Shown piece by piece: positions 7,153-13,308 of a stretch of 15,554 nucleotides of DNA. The DNA comes from CAZYMF01 sp964648215. Lineage in GTDB: Bacteria; Desulfobacterota; Binatia; HRBIN30; JACQVA1. Below the pieces are notes generated by a model. The model saw only the letters and a list, made by a program, of their open reading frames with translations. It was not told the DNA's origin and did no database searches. The number at the start of each line of letters is the position of its first letter. Positions within the stretch are counted from its first letter, which is position 1. The stretch lies in NCBI GenBank assembly GCA_964648215.1, contig CAZYMF010000112.1, forward strand, positions 1 to 15,554. Direction: 5' to 3'. Made by a program: the position numbers and the translations under genes.

Positions 7153-9073
7153 CGGACTCCTCCTCGAAACGAAACCGCTCCATCGTGATCGCTCCGGTCG
7201 GGCAGCGAATGGCGCACAGCGCGCAGCGAATGCAGCGTTCCTCGGCGTAGAGAAACGCGGTGTGCCGCTGGTCGGCCGGCGCCAACGCGGCGACGGTGAC
7301 CTGGTCGGCGCCGTCGAGCGCCAGTGATTCGACGGGCACGAAGCTGATGCAGTTCTCCGGGCAGATGTCGGCGCAACGCGCGCACAAGACGCAGAGATCG
7401 CGGTTGTAGATCGGGTGCACGTGACAGGAGAGACAGCGGTCGGCCTGCTGGCGCGCCTCGGCCTCGGTGTAACACTCCTCGACCTCGGTGATGCCGGTGC
7501 GCCGGTCCACCGGGACCACCGGCACGTGGCGGGCAATCTGCTCGTAGCGGTCCGGCATCCGGTAGCTGTCCAACGGCTGCTCCTCGACCACGATCCGCAT
7601 GGTCGGGCGCGTCCGACCACCGCTGAGGTAGGCGTCGATCGCCGCCGCGGCACGCTTGCCGTGCTCCGCCGCGGTGATCAGCAGGCCGGGGGGGAAGGCG
7701 CCGTCACCGCCGGCGAACACCCCCGGCGCGGTGGTCGCCAGGCTTTCGGCGTCGACCTTGATCGTTCCCGCCGGCGTCAGCTCGATCCCGTCCTCGGGCT
7801 GCAGGAAACCGTAGTCCGGCCGCTGCCCGATGGCGAGAAGTATGGTATCGGCCTCCACGATGCGCTCACTCCCCGGCACGAAGATCGGGTTGAATCGCCC
7901 CTGGTCATCGAACACGCGCCCGCACCGGATCAGCTCGATGCCGGTGGCGCGCCCGTGCTCGCCGACGATGCGCTTGGGGCCCCACCCGGGCTCGAACTCG
8001 ATCCCCTCCTCGCGCGTGACATCCATCTCCTCGCGACCCTGAACCGAGCGCATGGCGGGCATCTCCGCCGGCCCCTCGAGGCTCACCACGGAGACGTCGA
8101 GCGCCCCGCGGCGACGAGCCTCGCGGGCGGCGTCGAGAGCGACGCGCACCTCCGTACCGACGATGCGCCCCAGCTCCTCGGCCGCCCGCTCCGCTCCGCT
8201 CAGCAGCACCCGCACCGCGGTGCGGGCCGCGTCGAGCGCCACCAGGCCGCCGCCGACCACGACGACACGCCGGCCGACCTCGACCCGGTAGCCGCGGTTG
8301 ACGTTGAGCAGGAAGTCGATGGCTTTGATCACGCCGTCGTAGTCGCTGCCGTCGATGGCGAGGTTGCGCCCTTGCCCGGCGCCGATGCCGAGGAAGACGG
8401 CCCCGAAGCCCTGGCCGCGAATCTCGCGCAGGCCGAAGTCCTTGCTGAGCGGCCGGTTGAAGACGAACTCGACTCCGAGGTTGCGGATCTCGTCCACTTG
8501 CCGGTCGATCACCTCGCGCGGCAGGCGGTACTCGGGGATGCCGTAGCGCATCATGCCGCCACCGTGCTCCATCGCCTCGAACACCGTGACCTGGTAACCC
8601 ATCAGCGCCAGGTCGTGGGCGCAGGCCATGCCCGCCGGCCCCGCGCCGACGACGGCCACCTTGCGGCGCGCGCCGCGCCGCTGCGTCAATGCCTCCTGAT
8701 GACCGGGCGTCGTGCTCTGTGTGGCCCCGCGCACCGCCGCCGGGATGGCATCGACGGTGAGCGGCGAGAACGACTCCGGGCCGAAGCGCTCGGTGACGAA
8801 GCGCTTCAGCGGACGGATCGCCACGGGCTCGTCGATCGTGCCGCGGCGGCAGGCGTCCTCACACGGCGCGCCGCAGGTCCGCCCGCAGATCGACGCGATC
8901 GGGTTCGGCGAGCGCGCCACGGCGTAGGCCGCTTCGTCCTTCCCCGCGCCGATGAGCTGCACGTAGCGTCCCGCGTCGGTCTTGACCGGGCAGGCGGCGA
9001 CACACGGCACGTTGTCGCGAAACCAGTTGAGCGGCCGGATGACCGCCCGCACCTTGTCGGCACCATCGCTCAT
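7136..9073 (-). CDS. GltD-like FAD/NAD(P) oxidoreductase with N-terminal Fe-S domain and C-terminal 2[4Fe-4S] ferredoxin domain
   Basis: This 645-residue cytoplasmic protein has three parts. Residues 20-75 hold a GltD-type Fe-S region (CVAAC at 24-28, CGRTCGAPCEDAC at 63-75). The middle is a two-dinucleotide flavoprotein: VAVVGAGPAGMACA for FAD, VVVVGGGLVALDAAR for NAD(P), and a closing FAGGD motif. The C-terminal 120 residues carry CVLCARCADICP and CIRCALCAIRCP, a bacterial 2[4Fe-4S] ferredoxin. Relative to plain GltD there is an insertion of about 35 residues after the NAD(P) motif, and the usual Asn of GGGN is Leu. The ATGA overlap with the cytochrome c gene before it and the 17-base overlap with Rieske after it tie it to the cytochrome b complex. 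Related oxidoreductases are encoded with Rieske/b complexes in anammox and some other bacteria, where exchange with NAD(P) has been proposed; the direction here is unknown. Confidence 0.9.
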   Translation of the reverse strand: MSDGADKVRAVIRPLNWFRDNVPCVAACPVKTDAGRYVQLIGAGKDEAAYAVARSPNPIASICGRTCGAPCEDACRRGTIDEPVAIRPLKRFVTERFGPESFSPLTVDAIPAAVRGATQSTTPGHQEALTQRRGARRKVAVVGAGPAGMACAHDLALMGYQVTVFEAMEHGGGMMRYGIPEYRLPREVIDRQVDEIRNLGVEFVFNRPLSKDFGLREIRGQGFGAVFLGIGAGQGRNLAIDGSDYDGVIKAIDFLLNVNRGYRVEVGRRVVVVGGGLVALDAARTAVRVLLSGAERAAEELGRIVGTEVRVALDAAREARRRGALDVSVVSLEGPAEMPAMRSVQGREEMDVTREEGIEFEPGWGPKRIVGEHGRATGIELIRCGRVFDDQGRFNPIFVPGSERIVEADTILLAIGQRPDYGFLQPEDGIELTPAGTIKVDAESLATTAPGVFAGGDGAFPPGLLITAAEHGKRAAAAIDAYLSGGRTRPTMRIVVEEQPLDSYRMPDRYEQIARHVPVVPVDRRTGITEVEECYTEAEARQQADRCLSCHVHPIYNRDLCVLCARCADICPENCISFVPVESLALDGADQVTVAALAPADQRHTAFLYAEERCIRCALCAIRCPTGAITMERFRFEEESDVPSR

Positions 9074-9486
9074 TTATGGCCGGCGTCCTTGTGCGCGGCG
9101 CCCTTGGCTGCCGGCTGTTTGCAGAACCCTCGTACGAACTTGATCAGCCCGTGGATCTCGGCGTCGCTGAGGGTTCCGCCCCACGGCTGCATGTCCGCCG
9201 ACATACCGACGGCATCGCCGCCCTCGCTGATGACCTTGAACAGCTCGTCGTCCGACCGCTTCTGCATGTTGGCGCAGTCGGCGAAGTCGCGCGGCTTCGG
9301 ATTGAGCATGGCCGCCCCGGGGCCGTCGCCCTTGCCGTGGTCGCCGTGACACTTTCGACAGAAGGTCTGATAGTTCTCTTTCGCCTTGGCCAGTGAGGCA
9401 TCGTCACCGGCCGTCGCCTTCGAAGCCAGTTGCGGCAGCCAACCCACCAAGACCAGTGCACAGGCTACGACCCAGATTTTCTTCAT
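9070..9486 (-). CDS. Periplasmic mono-haem cytochrome c
   Basis: A 138-residue class I cytochrome c with a signal peptide (about 1-26, ending near ATAGDD). The haem site is CRKCHGDHGKGDGPG from residue 43, and the probable distal Met lies in MQPWGGTLSDAEI, followed by the helix IHGLIKFVRGF. The tail is rich in Lys, His and Ala. It probably shuttles electrons in the periplasm between the outer-membrane cytochrome-porin and the penta-haem subunit, although the sequence does not show its partners. The start is ATG 9486, with a GGGAGAG stretch upstream; an upstream ATG at 9519 would put a charged peptide before the signal sequence and is rejected. The stop overlaps the next start as ATGA. Confidence 0.9.
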   Translation of the reverse strand: MKKIWVVACALVLVGWLPQLASKATAGDDASLAKAKENYQTFCRKCHGDHGKGDGPGAAMLNPKPRDFADCANMQKRSDDELFKVISEGGDAVGMSADMQPWGGTLSDAEIHGLIKFVRGFCKQPAAKGAAHKDAGHK

Positions 9487-9561
9487 TCCGATACTCTCCC
9501 TTCCTTCGCTTTCTCTCACCGCCAGGTGTTCTCGGTCAGCGGCACGTCAACCATCTCGTTG

Positions 9562-10092
9562 CTACCACCACGTGTTGAACGGCGGGGTCTGCCAGTCGTC
9601 GACGCCGTCATCGGGCGCAAACACGATGGAACCGGCGCCGATATCCGGATACGCGTAGTACCAGATCGTCTTGGCGTTCACCGTCATCGTTCGCTGCGGA
9701 GGGCCGAGGAGAGCTTTCACCTCCTCCGGTGTCATCCCGTGGTCGATCCGATGCCAGTGGTCCCGCGCACTCGCGCTGGACACGGTGGTCGCGGGCGCCG
9801 CGGGCTGCAGCGCCTGCGGCGGCGCAGTGCTCGGCTGCCCCGATGCGGCACTCGCCGGCGCCGGAGCCGCGCTCGCCTCGGGGGAGCTCACCTTCGACTC
9901 CGGCGAGAGCCGTGCTTCCAGCCGCTCGACGCGTTGGTCGAGACGCTGGACAACCTGCTTCAATTCACTCACTTCCTGCCGCAAGGCCGTGATCTCGCCG
10001 GTCTCGGCTCGCGCCGCCGGCGGCAGGGCCACCCACAGCAGCGAGGCGACCATGGCCGCTCCGATCCACGCATGTCGCGATGTGCTTGCCAT
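9562..10092 (-). CDS. Exported coiled-coil protein with a BamE/SmpA-like C-terminal domain
   Basis: The 176-residue product has a signal peptide cut near ARA (about residue 29), a coiled coil (ITALRQEVSELKQVVQRLDQ, about 34-62), an Ala/Pro/Ser-rich linker to about 108, and a C-terminal domain with HWHRIDHGMTPEEVKALLG, then WYYAYP, GSIVF and a final Trp-rich stretch. The GMT-x-EEV-x-x-LLG-x-P pattern and the following WYY strand are the mark of SmpA/OmlA/BamE-type folds. No lipobox Cys is present, so it is probably soluble in the periplasm or held through its coiled coil. Sitting 25 bases after the haem-porin gene, it may help assemble or dock that porin; this is inference. GGAGG lies five bases before the ATG. 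Confidence 0.82.
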   Translation of the reverse strand: MASTSRHAWIGAAMVASLLWVALPPAARAETGEITALRQEVSELKQVVQRLDQRVERLEARLSPESKVSSPEASAAPAPASAASGQPSTAPPQALQPAAPATTVSSASARDHWHRIDHGMTPEEVKALLGPPQRTMTVNAKTIWYYAYPDIGAGSIVFAPDDGVDDWQTPPFNTWW

Positions 10093-10117
10093 GATCGCCT
10101 CCTGCAGAACCCTCGAA

Positions 10118-11494
10118 TCAGAACATGAGCCAGGCCAGGAGATAGAGGGTGTTGTTGTCGAAGGAGCTGCGGCCGGATCCGTCGTAGTTGTTCGTACGGC
10201 CGTTGAACTGCATGTACGCGGTATAGAGGAGCGACAGCCGGACGTTCTGCCACGGGAAGAAGCCGATCTCCGCGTTCAGGCCGTTGCTGTTGGGGCTACC
10301 ATTGGCGCTACCTTCGATCTCGGCGGGTGAGTACATCCCACTGTCGGATGTGCCGTGGGTCATGAAGTAGCCGAGCGCCAGGGACAAGCGGCTGCGCAGG
10401 TGGTAGATCGCGTCCAGCCGGAAGGTGTGGAGCTTGTTGCTGTGGTTCGACGAGTCGCCGGCGCCGTACGTCGCATCGAGCTGCTGGTTCTCGTAGATGT
10501 AGGTCGCGTGCGCCGAGAGCCAGTCCTTGCCGAAGGGGCGCTCGAACTGCGTATCGAAGGCGACGTCGGTGTACTTGTCCGTGCTGCCGGAGACGCCGGA
10601 CGGGTAGAGCTGGGCAAACATGCCGTAGGTTCCCACTTCGAGGTAGTTGGTCCCCAAGTTCTGTTGCCACGCCAGTCGCCAGTACGGTGCCACGTCGCGG
10701 ATCGTGTCGCTATCCGCGCTCGAGGGGGGCTGCGAGCTGCCGATGTGGGCGGAGCGGTACAGCGTCACCGTACCGTAGAGATGTTTGTTCCACAGACCGT
10801 ATGCACCCAAACCGGCGACCTGCTGCCCCAGACCTCCGTCGATGAGCGCCGCCGCCGCCGGCGTGGGCGCCGACTCGGAGGCAGCAAACGGCCATCCCCA
10901 CGCCGGTGTGGTGTGCCACAGATCCTCGACCGTCGGGTTGTTGTTCAGCGTGATGCCGTAGATGAGCTCCTTGCGGCCGAGCTGCGTGCTGTCCGAGTAG
11001 CGAATGTCGGCGTTGTCGAGAGCAAAGTGATCATCCTGGCCGGCGTACGTGGCCTGAATGAACGTCCCGATGTGCGGCGTAATCTCTCCGGCCAGGAAGA
11101 GGCTGAGCTGCTGCGGAAATTCGACATTGCCGTTCTGCGTGCCCGGCTGCTTGGTGTCGGTTCGCGTGACCGACGTCTGCAGCATGACCGACAGCGGGAA
11201 GGTTCGGTTGATTTTCAGCGCGGGAGCCTGGGCGGTTCCCGGCTCCTCGAGCTCCTTCATCCCCTGCGCGGTGTAGCCGTGCAGCTTGAAGGCCCGTCCG
11301 AACGGAGTCAGCTCGAGGAAGACCGTGTGACACGAAGAGCACGCCAACCCCGTCTGGCGGGCGAAGCTCGGCACCGCGTAGGCGTCGCGGGCAGTGAACG
11401 TCACTGCCGCGAGCAGTAGAAGACCGACCGAGAGAGCTCGACTGGTCGCGCACCTCGTCGTCGTTTGCCAACCTGCAGTCCAAAAACCTTTCAT
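10118..11494 (-). CDS. Outer-membrane haem-porin fusion (Cyc2-like cytochrome-porin)
   Basis: The 458-residue protein has a long signal peptide (about 1-40, ending DAYA), then directly VPSFARQTGLACSSCH (haem Cys at 52 and 55, His 56) followed by ELTPFGRAFKLHGYT. The remaining 380 residues alternate polar and aromatic/hydrophobic residues in beta-strand fashion with Gly/Asn/Ser-rich turns, and the chain ends in Phe, the usual outer-membrane barrel signal. One haem ahead of a single-chain porin, with PxFARQTG-x-x-C-x-x-CH and FGRxFK-x-x-GYT around it, is the layout of Cyc2 iron-oxidation proteins; this one could be a true Cyc2 relative or a sister family of unknown substrate. ATG 11494 has a GGAGGAGG box; the frame is open to 11704 but reads as untranslated leader. 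First gene of the operon. Confidence 0.85.
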   Translation of the reverse strand: MKGFWTAGWQTTTRCATSRALSVGLLLLAAVTFTARDAYAVPSFARQTGLACSSCHTVFLELTPFGRAFKLHGYTAQGMKELEEPGTAQAPALKINRTFPLSVMLQTSVTRTDTKQPGTQNGNVEFPQQLSLFLAGEITPHIGTFIQATYAGQDDHFALDNADIRYSDSTQLGRKELIYGITLNNNPTVEDLWHTTPAWGWPFAASESAPTPAAAALIDGGLGQQVAGLGAYGLWNKHLYGTVTLYRSAHIGSSQPPSSADSDTIRDVAPYWRLAWQQNLGTNYLEVGTYGMFAQLYPSGVSGSTDKYTDVAFDTQFERPFGKDWLSAHATYIYENQQLDATYGAGDSSNHSNKLHTFRLDAIYHLRSRLSLALGYFMTHGTSDSGMYSPAEIEGSANGSPNSNGLNAEIGFFPWQNVRLSLLYTAYMQFNGRTNNYDGSGRSSFDNNTLYLLAWLMF

Positions 11495-11727
11495 CGCCTC
11501 CTCCTTGTTTGGACCGTCCGCCCTGCGCAGAGCAGACCCGGCCCGGTGGACATACTCCGGCCGTGGATGCCCGTTCCGCAGTGCCAGGAGCCATCGCTCC
11601 TCGGACGCGCGGGCGGCCGCGACCCCCCCTTGCCTTTCCAAAACCGCTCGCCCGGTTTCCCCAAGCGACGTGCCGCTGAACGCGTGCTGATCCTGTTGCC
11701 TCACCTCTCGTCTGCGCTGCCCCTTTC

Positions 11728-11743
11728 AGCAGGACGCGTGCCG
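11728..11743 (-). promoter_or_regulatory. Candidate sigma-54 promoter
   Basis: On the leftward strand the sequence is CGGCACGCGTCCTGCT. Against the consensus TGGCACG-N4-TTGCW it keeps the GG at -24, the GC at -12 and the spacing, with two mismatches at less critical positions. The predicted start is near 11716, about 220 bases before the porin ATG. A second candidate, CGGCACGTCGCTTGGG at 11660-11675, keeps TTG but loses the GC. A perfect TGGCAC at 11581-11586 lacks a -12 half. Confidence 0.4.
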
Positions 11744-11835
11744 CGCAGGCAGCAGGCCCCGTCGAACCGGCTGCGGCCGGGAGGACGCTCGACACGGCAC
11801 CATGGGTCGTGGGCGTGAGAATCGGGCGAGTGGAT

Positions 11836-11855
11836 GTCTTGCGGGGCTGCGAGTC
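11836..11855. promoter_or_regulatory. Imperfect dyad, second copy of the putative activator site
   Basis: The sequence GTCTTGCG-GGGC-TGCGAGTC has the same 8-4-8 layout as the perfect dyad at 11939-11958 and shares its right arm TGCGAGTC exactly; the left arm matches at five of eight bases. Its centre is 103 bases from the other, close to ten helical turns, and about 100 bases upstream of the best sigma-54 candidate. Confidence 0.4.
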
Positions 11856-11938
11856 TCCCCAAAATGGCAGAGCTGGCGGGCCAAAGCGGAGGCGTCAGCA
11901 GGCGCTCGGCGGCCGGCACGGCCGTCGACCCGGCTGGC

Positions 11939-11958
11939 GACTCGCAGAGTTGCGAGTC
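11939..11958. promoter_or_regulatory. Perfect dyad: putative activator site or end-of-gene stem-loop
   Basis: GACTCGCA-GAGT-TGCGAGTC is a perfect inverted repeat with eight-base arms, extended to GGCGACTCGCA on one side with one extra base on the other (11936-11963). It lies six bases after the stop of the response-regulator gene, so it could be the terminator stem of the two-component operon, although no T-run follows. The second related copy nearby favours a binding site, perhaps for that regulator. Confidence 0.45.
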
Positions 11959-11964
11959 CGCCGC

Positions 11965-13308
11965 TCAGCGCTCGGAGAGCTGGTACTTGGCCAGCCGCCG
12001 GTACAGAGTGGCGGGGTCGACCTCGAGCATGCGGGCCGCGCGCTCGCGATTGCCGCCGGCGGCGCGGAGGACCCAGGCGATGTGGCGGCGCTCGAACTCC
12101 TCGACCGCATCGCGCAGCGCCGTGGGCAGATCGCTGGCCGCCTGGAGCTCGGACGGGAGGTGGGAGACGTCAAGGAGATCCGCCTCGCACAGGATACAGG
12201 CGCGCTCGATCACGTTGGACAGCTCGCGCACGTTCCCCGGCCACGGGTAGCCGAGGATCACTTTCATCGCCTGATTGGAGACCGTCGGGGGCGTCTTCCC
12301 CTGCGCGCGCGAATGCAGCGTGACAAAGTGCGCGACCAGCGCCGGAATGTCCTCGCGGCGGTCGCGCAACGCGGGCAGCTCGATACGGAACACGTTCAGG
12401 CGGAAATACAGATCCTGCCGAAAACGACCGTCGGCGATCGCCTCCTCGAGGTTGCGATTCGTCGCCGCGACGAGGCGAAACGTGGCCTGCACGGGACGAT
12501 CGGCACCGACGGGCAGTACCTCGCCGCTCTCGATCGCGCGCAAGAGCTTCACTTGAGCCGGTATGGGCAACTCACCCAGCTCATCGAGGAAGACGGTGCC
12601 GCCCTGCACGCTGCGCAGCAGCCCCTCGCGCCGGCGGTCGGCACCGGTGAAGGCGCCTCGCTCATGGCCGAAGAGCTGCGATTCGATGAGCTCGTGCGGC
12701 AACGCGGCGATGTTGATGCCGAGGAACGCGCGCTCCTTGACCGCGGAACGGGCATGAAGAGCGCGCGCCACCAGCTCCTTTCCGGTGCCGCTCTCGCCGG
12801 TGATGAGGACGGTGGTGTTGGTCGGGGCCACCTTATCGATGAGCTCGAAGACCTGCCGGATCGCCGGGCTCTCGCCGACAATACCGTGAAACCCGAGCCG
12901 GCTGGACAGATCGCGGCGCAGTCGCACGACCTCGCTTTTGAGCGCACGATAGGCGATCAAGTTCTCCACCCGCTTGAGCAGATCTTCAAAAACCACGGGT
13001 TTGAGCAGATAGTCGTGCGCCCCGAGGCGCAATGCCTCCACGGCCGACTCGATCGAGGCGTACGCCGTCATGATCAGAACCGAGGTCTCCGGCTGTGTGG
13101 CGACGAGGCGTTTGAGCAGCCCGATACCGTCCAGGTGCGGCATGCGCAGATCGACGAGAGCCAGGGCATAGTCGTCGGCGGTAATACGCGCCAGCGCCGC
13201 CGCGCCGTCGCCGACACCATCGACGATGTATCCGGCGCGGGCGAGGAGCTCCACCAGGTTCGCCCGCAAGATGTCCTCGTCTTCGGCAACCAGTATCCGC
13301 TCGTTCAT
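11965..13308 (-). CDS. Sigma-54-dependent response regulator (NtrC family)
   Basis: The 447-residue protein has the three standard NtrC-class parts. The receiver (1-120) has the acidic pocket EDED at 9-12, phospho-acceptor Asp53 in LALVDLRMP, and the later Lys in LLKPV. The AAA+ domain (about 140-370) has GESGTGKE (Walker A), GAFTGA (the loop that contacts sigma-54), FLDELGEL (Walker B) and the R-finger region LYFRLNVFRIELP. The C-terminal Fis-type helix-turn-helix is GGNRERAARMLEVDPATLYRRL. The start overlaps the kinase stop as ATGA, so the two are made together. It faces the haem-porin operon in the same orientation, making that operon the likely target. Confidence 0.95.
   Translation of the reverse strand: MNERILVAEDEDILRANLVELLARAGYIVDGVGDGAAALARITADDYALALVDLRMPHLDGIGLLKRLVATQPETSVLIMTAYASIESAVEALRLGAHDYLLKPVVFEDLLKRVENLIAYRALKSEVVRLRRDLSSRLGFHGIVGESPAIRQVFELIDKVAPTNTTVLITGESGTGKELVARALHARSAVKERAFLGINIAALPHELIESQLFGHERGAFTGADRRREGLLRSVQGGTVFLDELGELPIPAQVKLLRAIESGEVLPVGADRPVQATFRLVAATNRNLEEAIADGRFRQDLYFRLNVFRIELPALRDRREDIPALVAHFVTLHSRAQGKTPPTVSNQAMKVILGYPWPGNVRELSNVIERACILCEADLLDVSHLPSELQAASDLPTALRDAVEEFERRHIAWVLRAAGGNRERAARMLEVDPATLYRRLAKYQLSER

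Larger units (their letters stand above)
11495..11964 (-). promoter_or_regulatory. Control region of the haem-porin/cytochrome b operon
   Basis: These 470 bases hold no credible gene. Reading leftward, GGCAC-type -24 elements occur three times (near 11586, 11675 and 11743), the best having a fair -12 partner, and two related 8-4-8 dyads lie further upstream. With a GAFTGA-type activator gene immediately upstream, this arrangement suggests a sigma-54 promoter driven from distal activator sites and a leader of roughly 150-220 bases. All of this is by eye; no start site is known. Confidence 0.45.

Noticed and set aside
7400..7450. CLSCH in the flavoprotein as a haem c site
   Set aside because: The protein has no export signal and is cytoplasmic; the motif sits beside two ferredoxin Cys clusters, so covalent haem attachment is not expected.
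11495..11704. N-terminal extension of the haem-porin back to 11704
   Set aside because: It would place about 70 charged residues before a signal peptide; the GGAGGAGG box before ATG 11494 decides the start.
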